A DNA stretch of 64,000 bases from Bilifractor sp002394235 (GCF_052118845.1 NZ_JBQKGJ010000016.1:1-64000); one strand, 5' to 3'; positions 24,731-34,692 are shown, counted from the stretch's first letter. Translations and numbers: made by a program. The notes: generated by a model from the sequence alone, not told the origin.

Positions 24731-27430
24731 AACTATGTACGGCAAGGATTTTACAGTCCTCTTGCCCTTTGCAAACTGGCTGTAACAAGGTTTTATCCTG
24801 CGAATTTCCAGCCGTTCACCCGGGAAAGTCTCCGCTCTCAGGTACTCTCCTCCGGAAACCTCTCTGCGGCCGGTCTGCAGATGCACGATCTCCGCTTCTT
24901 CTCCCGGCCACGGATTCTCAAGTACCAGTTCTCTGCCCGCGTGGCTCAGAATCTGTATCGTTCCGACAATTCCAGCTTCAAGGGAAGCGCTCACCTGAAA
25001 TGCGCCGTATGCCCAGAGCCTCTCAAAAGAAGCGTTCGGATGACTCTTCACCGGCCACACCCGGAAAATCCGGAGAATGCCCTCGTGACTGAGCAGCATC
25101 ATCTCCTGCAGCGTATTCGGCACTGTGCTCAGGTTTTCGATTCCATGTGGATTCCGGTTGATATACCCGTTTGGCAGACCACGATGTACGATCCTCTCTT
25201 CCAGCTCCCTCCAGATCACCTCCGGATCATAGCCCACGCGGACTGCCGCAGGGAAAAACAGGCAGCTCAGGTTTGTCGCGTTCCATGCGCCGGCCTTTCT
25301 GTAGTGCGGATCAGAATCCCCCTGTTCATTGTCCAGGTCATCCGCGCCGGTGTCGTGCGTTTTCCGATATTCCGCCATCTGATTTTCAATAATGGAATGG
25401 ACATGGACCGTATTCCGCGCCGTCTCGAGCACATCCGGATCGGATCCGAGCCCGATCGCCCCCGCCGGATAAATCTGCATAATATTTCCCGGAAAATGAT
25501 AGGACCACTTTCCTCCTTTTCCTTCATCGAAAAAGACAGGTTTTTTCATCCATTCCTCCGGAACCAGCTTGCCAAGCGGCACCTCCGCCTCCGCCCAGAG
25601 CGTCGGATTCTCCCGGATATCCTCCAGTGTCCCCATCGGATACGGTGCCAGGTGATCCGCGATATCCTCCCAGTGACTCCGGCGTTCCTCATCCAGCCCG
25701 AGGTCGCGGCTGATGACCGGAAGAAAACGGAAGAGGCATTTCAGGTATCCGAGACTGTTGACCGGATCCATGGATTCTCCGTTCTTCCGGACATCATCCT
25801 CTGTCCGCTCATGCATGCTGTCGTCCCGGATATGCCAATATCCATCTTTTTGAATCAGATCCGCCTCCCAGAAATCCGCGAGGCTCTGGAGAAACGGGTA
25901 TATTTTTCTCCCGTAATCCCGGTCCAGCGTCAGCGAATACCGCATGATCATATTCGTCGCACCGTGAACCGCCTGTGACTTCATGTGGAGAAGAAGCGCC
26001 TCGCTGACCATGCCTTTCGGTCCGAGTCCCAAAGGCAGACAGGTTCCTCCATGCTGATACAGCCTGTGGCTCATCTCCCGCCCGATATCCATCATGGCGA
26101 AGTACGGGGCGTCATGGGGATCCGCCTGTGGAAAATGCCCGGAGGCAAGCAAGCCAAGATAGGCCGACTGGTGATTGTAATTTATTTTGTAATTTCCGTT
26201 CCAGGCAGGACGGTCAAAGGTGCAGACTCCGAGAATTCCCGGAGGATAATCGGGGTCCCGGCTCAGACTTGCCATCACATACTGGGACAGGTAATAACGC
26301 TGCTCCATCATCGGATCGTCCAGACAGATTCCGGACACATTCCAGAAATCTCTCCACCAGCTTCTGTGAAGCTCTCTAAGCTCTGAAATCTCACGGCACG
26401 TGATCCACTCCGCTCTGGACGCTGCCATCTCCACCGGGCGCGACACCTTATTCCAGGTGCGCAGAACAAACACATAATCCGCGCTCTCTCCCGGGCGCAG
26501 CACCAGAAACGCCGTATCCTCTTGATTGCTGTTTGTATTCCGCACTCCCGATTCATCGTCGTTTGCTTTGACGCTCGATGCGCACCATTTATCTGCATCC
26601 GAATTCCTGCTCAGGGCGCAGGATTTACCTACACCCGCATTGCCGCTCCATACGGATGATTTATTCCCGTCTTCACGGTCTTCCGGACGATGAAAGGCAC
26701 CGCCGAATCCTGCCTTCACCGGAACATCCACCTGCTCCTCGAAGGCCCGGAATCCTGACAGAATCCCGCCAACCGTTTTCTGTTCTTCGATCGTTCTGCC
26801 GCACATCATACCGACAGCGGTTCCTCTGAGGTCCGTCCCGCTCTCATTTTTCCCGGACAGATCCACTCCCTTCTCACATCCCATGCCCGGCTCATCCGGA
26901 AAACGGAAAAGAGCCTGAATCCGCACCGGGTCCGCCAATTCCGAGTGAAACCGTACCAGAAGAAGATTTTCTGTCGCCGCAACCATGCTTCGTATCGTCA
27001 GTTTTCCCTCTGTCCCTAAATCATAGTGCGCCACCGTGACTGCATCCCCGAGCTGCTGTTCGATGCGGCAGGCCGCTCCTTTCAGCTCCGGTATTGAGAA
27101 CACGAGGCGGCCGACTGGTCTCGGTCCCCCCAGCGTGACCGCCGGTTCCATTGCAGCCGTCGAATTATCATGAAAAAACACCCAGTTCGGATTGCTCTCC
27201 ATCTGCCAGAAATCATTCGTTGTAACCCAGAACTGCGGATATTCACAGGGGCCCGCAAAGGCCGCCAGCATATCTCCGTTCCCCAGAACCGGAGCGTCGG
27301 TTTTTGTCCCGGTATACTGCCAGATTCTCCATCTTCCGTTACCCGACACATCGACATCGCCATCCGGAACCGCCCGCGGAGGCCCGTCATACACAGCCTT
27401 GTACCGTTTCACTCTCTCGTAATGATCCAT
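24713..27430 (-). CDS. GH95-like six-hairpin glycosidase
   Basis: A 905-residue protein without a signal peptide, so probably cytoplasmic. It has an N-terminal beta-rich domain (VLGNGDMLAAFAG) and a large alpha-barrel region with RPAWNGNYKINYNHQSAYLG, resembling the conserved Trp-Asn-x-x-Tyr/Asn-x-Gln block of GH95 alpha-L-fucosidases, and a later VPNTLQEMMLLSHEG segment at the GH95 active-site position. Residues about 250-310 form a Ser/Asn/Asp-rich insert encoded by 36-bp in-frame repeats (near 26580, 26616, 26652). GAGGGAG precedes the start. It follows a CUT1 ABC transporter in the same direction, so it likely trims imported oligosaccharides. The GH95 assignment is probable; substrate is open. 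Confidence 0.75.
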   Translation of the reverse strand: MDHYERVKRYKAVYDGPPRAVPDGDVDVSGNGRWRIWQYTGTKTDAPVLGNGDMLAAFAGPCEYPQFWVTTNDFWQMESNPNWVFFHDNSTAAMEPAVTLGGPRPVGRLVFSIPELKGAACRIEQQLGDAVTVAHYDLGTEGKLTIRSMVAATENLLLVRFHSELADPVRIQALFRFPDEPGMGCEKGVDLSGKNESGTDLRGTAVGMMCGRTIEEQKTVGGILSGFRAFEEQVDVPVKAGFGGAFHRPEDREDGNKSSVWSGNAGVGKSCALSRNSDADKWCASSVKANDDESGVRNTNSNQEDTAFLVLRPGESADYVFVLRTWNKVSRPVEMAASRAEWITCREISELRELHRSWWRDFWNVSGICLDDPMMEQRYYLSQYVMASLSRDPDYPPGILGVCTFDRPAWNGNYKINYNHQSAYLGLLASGHFPQADPHDAPYFAMMDIGREMSHRLYQHGGTCLPLGLGPKGMVSEALLLHMKSQAVHGATNMIMRYSLTLDRDYGRKIYPFLQSLADFWEADLIQKDGYWHIRDDSMHERTEDDVRKNGESMDPVNSLGYLKCLFRFLPVISRDLGLDEERRSHWEDIADHLAPYPMGTLEDIRENPTLWAEAEVPLGKLVPEEWMKKPVFFDEGKGGKWSYHFPGNIMQIYPAGAIGLGSDPDVLETARNTVHVHSIIENQMAEYRKTHDTGADDLDNEQGDSDPHYRKAGAWNATNLSCLFFPAAVRVGYDPEVIWRELEERIVHRGLPNGYINRNPHGIENLSTVPNTLQEMMLLSHEGILRIFRVWPVKSHPNASFERLWAYGAFQVSASLEAGIVGTIQILSHAGRELVLENPWPGEEAEIVHLQTGRREVSGGEYLRAETFPGERLEIRRIKPCYSQFAKGKRTVKSLPYIVGGTVT

Positions 27431-27470
27431 CGAAGTTCTCCCTCAAAATTTTTTCCTGCAATATAAGATA

Positions 27471-27512
27471 AGCCGGGTGACTGCGCCGCACAAAAAGCAC
27501 ACTCACCCGGCT
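27471..27512 (-). promoter_or_regulatory. Intercistronic hairpin between permease and glycosidase genes
   Basis: AGCCGGGTGA pairs with TCACCCGGCT over a 22-base loop. On the minus strand no T-run follows directly, so this is more likely an mRNA processing or partial attenuation site than a full terminator. Confidence 0.5.
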
Positions 27513-27518
27513 CCTGCA

Positions 27519-28346
27519 TTAACCCTTGACCGATCCGCCGGTCGTTCCCTCGAGCAGATATCTCTGTCCGATGAAGTATACAATAATAACCGGAATCAGC
27601 GTCATCACGATGTCCGCAAACACATAGTTCCAGTACTGCTGGTTTTTCCCGAAGAACTGATATACCGCCATGGTCATCGGGAACAGGCTGCTCTTGCTCG
27701 ACAAATACAGCGGTGTCAGGAAATCGTTCCAGACGCCCATGAACTGCAGAATGAAGCAGGTGACAATTGTCGGCTTCATCATAGGAAGGTCTACCCGGAA
27801 GAACATCTGAAGCGGTCCGGCGCCATCGATCACGGCCGCCTCGTCGATCTCCCTCGGCACCGATTCAACGAAGCTGTATATCGTGAAGATGCAGAACGGA
27901 ATCATCGAGCTGATGAACACCAGAATAATTCCCAGTCTGGTGTTTGTCAGATGGAACCACTGAAACACACGAACCAACGTTACATAGTTCACCGGAAAGA
28001 AAAGTCCGATGATAAAGAAATAGTACAGCCTCCGGTTAATCCGGATCCGGTTTCTGCTGAGAACAAATGCGGCCATTGCACTGATGATGACGCCCACGAA
28101 GGTGGCAACCAGCGCGTAAATCATGCTGTTCGCAAATCCGCGGATCAGACCGGCCTTCTGAATGACATCCATATAGTTTCCGAACACCCATGTCGTCGGA
28201 AGACTCAGATTCATTCTCGCCGCTTCCCCCTTCGTCTTGAAGGAGTTGATCACCACCATGTAGAGGGGAACCAGAACCAGCAGAGAAAGCACAACACAGA
28301 CGACCTGCTTGATGATGGTCTGAAGAATTCTCTTAGACTTTCCCAT
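27519..28346 (-). CDS. Carbohydrate ABC transporter permease (MalG type)
   Basis: Second membrane subunit of a CUT1-family oligosaccharide importer. The 275-residue protein has six predicted spans and the EAA loop EIDEAAVIDGAGPLQMFF, which docks the ATPase. The C-terminus GTTGGSVKG is the usual MalG-type ending. Its ATG directly follows the TAA of the first permease gene (TAAATG), implying coupled translation. No ATPase gene is in the cluster, which is normal for Firmicutes CUT1 systems sharing an MsmX-like ATPase encoded elsewhere. Confidence 0.93.
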   Translation of the reverse strand: MGKSKRILQTIIKQVVCVVLSLLVLVPLYMVVINSFKTKGEAARMNLSLPTTWVFGNYMDVIQKAGLIRGFANSMIYALVATFVGVIISAMAAFVLSRNRIRINRRLYYFFIIGLFFPVNYVTLVRVFQWFHLTNTRLGIILVFISSMIPFCIFTIYSFVESVPREIDEAAVIDGAGPLQMFFRVDLPMMKPTIVTCFILQFMGVWNDFLTPLYLSSKSSLFPMTMAVYQFFGKNQQYWNYVFADIVMTLIPVIIVYFIGQRYLLEGTTGGSVKG

Positions 28347-29228
28347 TTATTCTCCTGCCTCCTTTCCGCTCATAACCTTGACAATGATCACACCAATCAC
28401 CGCGGTAACCGCCAGAAGAATGGTGTTCATGGCTGTGGACATTCCGTACTGGCCACTGCCGTACAACTGGAATACGTAAGTGGTCATGACCTCGGTCTTA
28501 TGTCCGGGTCCGCCGTTTGTCAATACATAGATGATATCGAAGACCTTCAGACCGTAGGTGATGCCGAATACCAGATTGATCATGATCGGTCCACGCATCA
28601 TCGGAAGTGTCACATAAGACAGCTTCTTCCAGAAACCGGCACCGTCAATCTCTGCCGCCTCATAAAGGGAATCATCAATCGTATTCAGCCCGGCCAGGAA
28701 GATCGTCATGACATAGCCGATACCTCTCCAGGCATCCACCGAAAAGATCGAATTCCACACCATATGAGGATCGGACAGCCACTTCTGCTTCAATACATCG
28801 AGCCCAAGAGTCGTGAATGTGCTGTTCAGAAGTCCGGTATTGTAAGAAAAGATCGAGCTGAAGATAATTCCAATGATTACGAAGGGAAGAATGGACGGCA
28901 GATAGAATACCGTCCGGTAGAACTTCTTGCCCTTCAGCCTGGAATTCAGAAGAATCGCAAGGAAAAAGGCGGGAATAATTTTCACCACATTGGAGATCAG
29001 CGTGAACCGGACCGTATTCCAGAAACCCGCCATGTAATTCTTATTGGATGTAAAAAGGTCGATATAATTCTGCAGACCGATAAAATGAAGTCCGTTCTTC
29101 GGCGTCATTCTCCCCCAGTCCGTGAAAGAATAGAATACGCCGAGAATACTTGGAAAAAGGAAAAACACCACATAAATAATCAGCGGCAGAATGACGAACC
29201 ATCTCGGGTAAATCTTATTTTTATTCAT
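28347..29228 (-). CDS. Carbohydrate ABC transporter permease (MalF type)
   Basis: First membrane subunit of the CUT1 importer: 293 residues, six spans, and the EAA loop YEAAEIDGAGFWKKLSYVTLP. A conserved TNGGPGHKTEVMTTYVF segment near the C-terminus is typical of MalF/UgpA-type permeases. GAGGCAACT precedes the ATG. Upstream are a 273-bp spacer with a strong hairpin and then the binding-protein gene, so expression relative to the binding protein is probably tuned at the RNA level. Confidence 0.93.
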   Translation of the reverse strand: MNKNKIYPRWFVILPLIIYVVFFLFPSILGVFYSFTDWGRMTPKNGLHFIGLQNYIDLFTSNKNYMAGFWNTVRFTLISNVVKIIPAFFLAILLNSRLKGKKFYRTVFYLPSILPFVIIGIIFSSIFSYNTGLLNSTFTTLGLDVLKQKWLSDPHMVWNSIFSVDAWRGIGYVMTIFLAGLNTIDDSLYEAAEIDGAGFWKKLSYVTLPMMRGPIMINLVFGITYGLKVFDIIYVLTNGGPGHKTEVMTTYVFQLYGSGQYGMSTAMNTILLAVTAVIGVIIVKVMSGKEAGE

Positions 29229-29330
29229 AGTTGCCTCATACTAATTTCTGTCAGCGGCTGCTGCATTTGTTTTCATGCGCTGCGGCAAATCCGCTTTCCC
29301 ACCATCCGGTTTTATATCCTCTAACGAAGG

Positions 29331-29373
29331 AGTGTCGCCTGCAGAGGCCCTCCTCAGGCCTCCGGGCGACACT
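29331..29373 (-). promoter_or_regulatory. Stem-loop between binding-protein and permease genes
   Basis: AGTGTCGCC pairs with GGCGACACT and encloses a second stem GAGGCC/GGCCTC. No T-run follows on the minus strand. Hairpins here commonly protect the upstream binding-protein message in ABC operons; that role is inferred. Confidence 0.6.
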
Positions 29374-29377
29374 TCAT

Positions 29378-29470
29378 TGTAAACGCTCATACGATGCATT
29401 GTGCCACAAACTGTATAAGCCGCGGATTGCTCCGTGCCCCACACGCGGGACATCACTGCCTGCTCAGAGC
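29378..29470 (-). repeat. Dispersed intergenic repeat, copy B
   Basis: On the minus strand it reads GCACGGAGCAATCCGCGG then CTTATACAGTTTGTGGCAC then ATCGTATG and GTTTAC. The same ordered blocks appear near 44625-44725 and, in the other orientation, near 50330-50390. It sits inside the ABC operon spacer. Confidence 0.75.
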
Positions 29471-29501
29471 GTTTTCCTGTTCTCCGTCTGTTTCCGCAGG
29501 A

Positions 29502-30992
29502 TTACTTCCATGCGGAATCACCGGCTGTTTTCGCCGATTCTGCACGGTTCGCATCCATATTCTTCAGGACGTCATTAGCCTCCATAGAGCCCTGGCAGAA
29601 GGAAATCATATCCGCGCCGAAATCCATCCAATAATCGTTGGTGTACTTGGTGCCGTTCTGAAGTACAGTTACGCCCATCTTATTCGGGTCAACCGAACTC
29701 ATGAATTCCTTTTCCTCAGGCAGCCAGTGCTGTTCGATATCTACGTTTACATCCAGGTTCGTATACTGCGGAGAATTGTCCAGAATCTCCTGCAGGCTCT
29801 CCGGTGTACATACAAACTGGAAGAACGCCTTTACAAGATCCTCATGCTCCGTTCCCTTATAGCCGAACATGGTCGGGCCGGCCGGATTGGTCGGATACCA
29901 GGTGTTATCGCCGAGCGGGATCAGGAACATTCCAAACTCATCCTTTGTGCCGGTATCATCCTTGATCTGCTGAATGAAGCTGGAGTTTGCCATTGCCATT
30001 GCTGTATTTCTGTCGCCGAACTCATTGCTCAGGTTTGTGGAATCGGTTCCTACCCAATCCTCTCCAAAGTAGCCGTCATCGGAAAGCTCCTTGAACTCAT
30101 TCAGAACCTCAAGCATCTTCTTGTTGTCTGCAAAGGTTGCCTCGTTGTTGTTCAGCTTGTCATAAAGGTCCGGATCATCCTCGGTGTATACACCGCCGAT
30201 CTGGAAGAACGCGAGCTGATGCTGCCATCCGTCCGCGCCGGGCATGAACCACGGTGTCTCGACACCAGAATCTTTGATTGTCTTCAGATCCTTTTTCAGC
30301 TCATCATAGGTTGTCGGCACCTCGTTAATGCCGAGCTCCTTGAACATGGTCTTGTTGTAAACCATGACATACTCCGGAGAATTATGCCAGATCTGCAGTC
30401 CGTAGAGCTTGCCGTCGCTGATACAGGATGCCTGACGGGTCTCCGGCATGACGTTCTGCCAGTCAGCTCCGGTAAAATCGATGCAGTACTCTTCCGGATT
30501 TCCAATGTTGGACTCAATGGCTCCAACCGGGTTCGACTGAATCCAGAAAATATCCGGGCAGGTGCCGTTCGCCAGATCCGACTGGAGAATATCCAGATAC
30601 TGATCGGCCGGAATCGTCTGAAGATCTACGGTGACACCATAGGTATCCTCGAATCTCTGGATCGTCGCATCATAACGGTTGTCCATCCATCCGGCGGATA
30701 CCAGAATGCTCAACGTCTGACCGTCAAACTGGCCATCATTCGGGATCTCCTTGACCACTACATTGTCGCCGGAAGCCGCGGAAGTCGATGATACTGCCGT
30801 TGTCTCCACCGACTCTGTCGCGGATGAAGAAGATGTCGCCGCCGCTTCCTCCGCCGATGAAGAAGCAGCTGCCGCCGTCGATGAAGAAGTCGACGCGTTT
30901 GCCGAAGAGGAACTTGTCGAGCTTCCGCAGCCCGCAAACAGCGACGCAGCCATAGCGCCGCACATCAACATAGAGATTACTTTTCTTTTCAT
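29502..30992 (-). CDS. CUT1 oligosaccharide-binding lipoprotein
   Basis: Extracellular family 1 solute-binding protein. The signal peptide has lipobox LFAGC (Cys22), followed by about 60 residues of Ser/Ala/Glu linker, then a two-lobed domain (TLSILVSAGWMDNRYDATIQ, NGTCPDIFWIQSNP, AMANSSFIQQIKDD). Length 496. GGGAGG lies upstream. It is first in the operon, followed by the two permeases and the GH95-like enzyme, so it should capture the oligosaccharide that the enzyme later cleaves. A divergent kinase/regulator pair adjoins it, the usual arrangement for substrate-induced CUT1 loci. Confidence 0.93.
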   Translation of the reverse strand: MKRKVISMLMCGAMAASLFAGCGSSTSSSSANASTSSSTAAAASSSAEEAAATSSSSATESVETTAVSSTSAASGDNVVVKEIPNDGQFDGQTLSILVSAGWMDNRYDATIQRFEDTYGVTVDLQTIPADQYLDILQSDLANGTCPDIFWIQSNPVGAIESNIGNPEEYCIDFTGADWQNVMPETRQASCISDGKLYGLQIWHNSPEYVMVYNKTMFKELGINEVPTTYDELKKDLKTIKDSGVETPWFMPGADGWQHQLAFFQIGGVYTEDDPDLYDKLNNNEATFADNKKMLEVLNEFKELSDDGYFGEDWVGTDSTNLSNEFGDRNTAMAMANSSFIQQIKDDTGTKDEFGMFLIPLGDNTWYPTNPAGPTMFGYKGTEHEDLVKAFFQFVCTPESLQEILDNSPQYTNLDVNVDIEQHWLPEEKEFMSSVDPNKMGVTVLQNGTKYTNDYWMDFGADMISFCQGSMEANDVLKNMDANRAESAKTAGDSAWK

Positions 30993-31238
30993 ACTTTTTC
31001 CTCCCTCTCATTGTTGAATAAACTGACGTTTCCACATAACATAATCATAACAAGACAATGCATCCAAAACCATGGATAAAACCTTTCTGCAGTTGAACAA
31101 AATTGTCCTGTTTGAACAATTTTCTTCTATTTATTTTCGATTCCATGGCAATAATCACGAATTCCCTGTTCGTAATGGCCCATGTACACATGTGATCCGC
31201 TACAATTCCGGGATGATTTTCTGCGTCTGCTCACGGAT

Positions 31239-31267
31239 TTGTCAAGTCCATGTAAAACGTTTATAAT
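31239..31267 (+). promoter_or_regulatory. SigmaA promoter of the second YesM/YesN pair
   Basis: TTGTCA (31239-31244) and TATAAT (31262-31267) are separated by exactly 17 bp. Transcription would start near 31274. That lies downstream of the first ATG of the open frame and supports the later TTG at 31313 as the true start. Confidence 0.8.
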
Positions 31268-31312
31268 ATGATGGTAACTTATAAAAAATCTCACTCGAAA
31301 GGAAATTATCTG

Positions 31313-33235
31313 TTGAAAAATCACATCCGGCACAGAAAATCGGAACCGGAAAAAATCCCTCCTCTGTCGGCCTCGCAAGACCAGAAAACAGCAAGAAGGC
31401 CCCGGAAGCTGCAGACCAAGCTGTTTCTATATATCCTGCTTCCTCCACTCCTCGTTCTGACCTTCTTTGCGCTGTTTTTTCTCCGATACAACTCGAATAT
31501 CCTGATCAGCCGAGAGCAGAATATGCTTCAGACGCTCAATTCAACCTTGATGAATGAGACAGAGAAGCAGCTCAAGGACATGGATATGGTATCCTCCAAT
31601 ATAAATTTCTATAACCGCAAGACCAAATTTATGCCTGCCGTTCTGGATTTCAGCGTGACCTCCGATGAAGGCCATGCCTTTCTGGATGTTGTGCAGATGT
31701 CGAACGGTCTCGATCTTGACGCAGACCAGGTAAATATCTACGACCTCTATGGGCATGTCATCGAATCCGGGACCATCACCAAAAATGATACCTATTCCGA
31801 AAACAATGAAAAATGGCTCGAGAAGGCGGTCCGGCTTCGCGGTTATAAATTCCTGAGCGCGCCCTATGAGACCCGGAAATACTCCGCCGGAGCTTCGAAT
31901 TCAGCATGGTATCTGTCTCTGTACCGGGCCTCTCTCGACGGCCAGAACCGTGTCATAGGCGGAATTGAAACGGTCAAGAACTGCAAGGTTCTCTTTCATG
32001 ACATCACAGCTTACCTGAGCAAAAGCTCCACGCAGGCGGATATTTTGATTTTTGATTCGGACGGGACTCTGATTTTTCCTTATGATACAACTGAAAATCA
32101 TAAAGACATCAGTCAGACCTACTATCAGACTCTTTCCGGCACGAACGACAGCTACGGCATCGGAACCGATCCGGAATCCGGAATCAAATATCAGTACGCC
32201 CGGCAGACCTCGACCTACAGCGGCTGGACCTATGTGGCTCTTCAGCAAAACAACGCCATTCTGCGTCCAGTCTACCAGATGCTCCGAGTCCTGATCACGA
32301 TCACCGGCCTGATGGTGCTGTTTTCCATTATCCTCTCCCTGTATCTGACTCACAACATGGTCAAGCCCATCAAGCATCTGAAGCACGTGATTCAACGGCT
32401 GCGTCTGGAAAATCTCGGAGAGGAAAAGCTCGACCATTATGACGCCTCCTATGAGGAGCTCGGTGAGCTGTACCGGGAATTCCAGAAGATGAGTGAATCC
32501 CTTCAGCAGTCCCTCGCCGAGCTCGAAATCGCACAGAAGCTCGAGCTGAAATCCCGCGTGATTGCGCTGCAGGTGCAGATGAACCCTCATTTTTATTACA
32601 ATACTCTTTCCTGCATCAGCATATTGGCGGAAAACGGTCAGAACAAGGATGTCACAAAGCTCTGCCAGACGCTCTCCCGCATCATGCGGTATATCACCAA
32701 TACCGGCATCACGATCGTTACTGTTGCCGATGAGATTCACTATATTGAAGAGTATATGTACTGCATGAAAGTACGCTATCAGGAGAGTCTGAATTATCAC
32801 ATTGATATTCTCCCCGAAATCATGGAGCAAAAAATTCCCAAGCTCATCATTCAGCCCCTTGTGGAGAACTCCATCAAGTACGGGACCAATTGTCTGCCGC
32901 CGTGGAAAATCACCATTACGAGCTTCCGGGACAAATCCATGTGGTATATCCGGGTCACAGATTCCGGAAACGGATTCGGGGAAGAGGTGCTCGATGAACT
33001 GAATGAGAAGATCGCCACGATCAACCGCGACCTGAACCACAATCTCACCGATCTCAAAATCGGCGGGCTCGGCATGATCAATGTATATATACGCTGGAAG
33101 CTCTACTGCGGAGACGATATTGTCTTTGACTTTGGAAACACAGAAGACGGCCATGCTTATGTGACAATCGGAAGAAAAACGCCGGGCGGCACAGGAAATA
33201 TGACAATTCCAAAAGAGAAAGGTTTTATATTATGA
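31313..33235 (+). CDS. YesM-type sensor histidine kinase
   Basis: A 640-residue membrane kinase with TM1 (LFLYILLPPLLVLTFFALFF), an extracellular sensing region of about 250 residues (Cache-like, inferred), TM2 (LITITGLMVLFSIILSLYL), HAMP, a His_kinase domain with the phospho-His in QMNPHFYYNTLS, and an ATPase domain (VENSIKYG, GNGFG, GGLGMINV). The TTG at 31313 is chosen because AAAGGA precedes it and the promoter -10 overlaps the earlier ATG. Its stop overlaps the regulator start (ATGA). It probably senses the oligosaccharide or its binding protein and controls the divergent ABC operon. Confidence 0.9.
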   Translation: MKNHIRHRKSEPEKIPPLSASQDQKTARRPRKLQTKLFLYILLPPLLVLTFFALFFLRYNSNILISREQNMLQTLNSTLMNETEKQLKDMDMVSSNINFYNRKTKFMPAVLDFSVTSDEGHAFLDVVQMSNGLDLDADQVNIYDLYGHVIESGTITKNDTYSENNEKWLEKAVRLRGYKFLSAPYETRKYSAGASNSAWYLSLYRASLDGQNRVIGGIETVKNCKVLFHDITAYLSKSSTQADILIFDSDGTLIFPYDTTENHKDISQTYYQTLSGTNDSYGIGTDPESGIKYQYARQTSTYSGWTYVALQQNNAILRPVYQMLRVLITITGLMVLFSIILSLYLTHNMVKPIKHLKHVIQRLRLENLGEEKLDHYDASYEELGELYREFQKMSESLQQSLAELEIAQKLELKSRVIALQVQMNPHFYYNTLSCISILAENGQNKDVTKLCQTLSRIMRYITNTGITIVTVADEIHYIEEYMYCMKVRYQESLNYHIDILPEIMEQKIPKLIIQPLVENSIKYGTNCLPPWKITITSFRDKSMWYIRVTDSGNGFGEEVLDELNEKIATINRDLNHNLTDLKIGGLGMINVYIRWKLYCGDDIVFDFGNTEDGHAYVTIGRKTPGGTGNMTIPKEKGFIL

Positions 33236-33999
33236 AATACGGAGTTATTGTTGCGGAAGATGAAATACTGATCCAGCAGAACATCATAAAAAAAATTGAA
33301 AATTCAGGAACCGGCTTCACCGTCGTCGGAAAGGCCCAGACGGGCATTCAGGCACTGGAGCTGATCAATGCCTCTAATCCCTATCTGCTCGTGACCGACA
33401 TTCGAATGCCGGTCATGGATGGTCTGGAGCTGATCGAGCAGGCCCGTGAAAATCACCCGGACCTTGATGTAATCGTCGTCAGCGGATATTCCGACTTTGA
33501 ATACGCCAAGCGTGCCATACACCTTCAGGTGAAGGAATATCTGCTCAAGCCCGTGGATGAGGATCAGCTTCGGACGGTTTTATCCTCTCTCGCAAACAAA
33601 TACCGGATGGAAGAACAGGAGCTCGAGAAGAGCTTCTCCTTCGAATTCTCATGCCACTCCTCCCGGGAAATTGCGGAGCTTCTGAAGAATTACCTCACGC
33701 GGGAATTTGACCACGACATCAATATGAATCTGATCGCCGAAAAGCTGAACTATAGTCCGAGCTACCTTTCCAAGGTATTTCTGCAGACCTATCACATGCC
33801 TCCGACAAAATACCTGATATCCCTTCGAATGCAGAAAGCCAAGAAGCTCATGGATCGAAATCCCGACTATCCCATTCATATAATCGGAGAAGCTGTAGGG
33901 TATGACGATCCGGGCTATTTCTCGCGGATCTTCAAGAAATATGAGGGCGTCAGCCCGCAGAAATACCGGGGCGGTTCCACAGCCGACACCCCGGAATAA
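33232..33999 (+). CDS. Short YesN-type response regulator (receiver plus AraC HTH)
   Basis: A 255-residue regulator. The receiver has the phospho-acceptor Asp in LLVTDIRMPVMDG and the conserved Lys in LKPVDED. A C-terminal AraC domain follows (NLIAEKLNYSPSYLSKVF and IGEAVGYDDPGYFSRIFKK). It lacks the long middle region of the regulator ending at 18771, so it is a compact version. It is translationally coupled to the kinase gene. The likely target is the divergent CUT1/GH95 operon. Confidence 0.94.
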   Translation: MKYGVIVAEDEILIQQNIIKKIENSGTGFTVVGKAQTGIQALELINASNPYLLVTDIRMPVMDGLELIEQARENHPDLDVIVVSGYSDFEYAKRAIHLQVKEYLLKPVDEDQLRTVLSSLANKYRMEEQELEKSFSFEFSCHSSREIAELLKNYLTREFDHDINMNLIAEKLNYSPSYLSKVFLQTYHMPPTKYLISLRMQKAKKLMDRNPDYPIHIIGEAVGYDDPGYFSRIFKKYEGVSPQKYRGGSTADTPE

Positions 34000-34132
34000 G
34001 AACCCGGGTATCGGGCAGTGCTTCCATGGGTGCCGCGGAATGAAACATCACTGCATTGTTCCAGAGTCACCCTGGACGCCTCGGAATAATAAGTTTACAT
34101 CGTGCCTCTGCCCGCAAAAACAAATGAAAAGC

Positions 34133-34173
34133 AGTGGCCGCCTTATCAAATATTCTCTGACAAGACGGCCACT
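34133..34173 (+). terminator. Possible terminator after the YesN-like gene
   Basis: AGTGGCCG pairs with CGGCCACT, with an extra CTT/AAG step inside. The T-rich stretch begins only about 15 bases later, so termination is plausible but not certain. Confidence 0.45.
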
Positions 34174-34515
34174 ACTGAAATGGTTCAATGCTATTCAATT
34201 TTCTACACTTTCTTTATTTAATTTTTTGTACAATCGGACTTATTTAATTTTTCTTTCTAAGGACCTGTTATAAATAATAATGATAAATGGATTTAATTAT
34301 TTTTCGGTTTCTGAATTACAGCTTATAAAATATTGACTGCTGTCACATCTCTAATCAGTCACATATCTTATCAATTACTGCTATGAATCACATATCCCTC
34401 TTTCGTGATTCCTCTTAATTACAGGTATGCTCTCTGTTTCTCTTAAAACAGTGCTTTCAATAAATTCAAAGGAAAGAAACATAAGTACGATAATCTTTAT
34501 CTGTTCCCTGCGTCG

Positions 34516-34692
34516 TCAGGATATTGAGCTGTAGATTCTCGCATAGAACTCACGCTCCTGCATTCTCTTCTCTCTATCCCGCTTAGAAAGTTCTGTGAAT
34601 TCATCGGAATCTCTTCCTCGTTCCGGCCGGTGATATCTGCACGCCTGTCCGAAAATCCCTTCCGATGTTTTGGATATTTCTGTCGCGTCCAT
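34516..34692 (-). CDS. Small charged hypothetical ORF (58 residues)
   Basis: The minus strand is open for 58 codons from ATG 34692 to TGA. The product is rich in Arg, Glu and Lys and includes FTELSKRDREKRMQEREFY, which looks like a helix. The ribosome site is weak. The frame stays open upstream of the ATG as far as an in-frame TGA 18 codons earlier. It lies about 430 bp downstream of a strong minus-strand promoter and could be the tail of a decayed larger gene. No family recognised. Confidence 0.3.
   Translation of the reverse strand: MDATEISKTSEGIFGQACRYHRPERGRDSDEFTELSKRDREKRMQEREFYARIYSSIS

Noticed and set aside
27477..29324. 615-codon plus-strand ORF antisense to the CUT1 permeases
   Set aside because: His/Asn/Arg-rich shadow of two well-supported permease genes.
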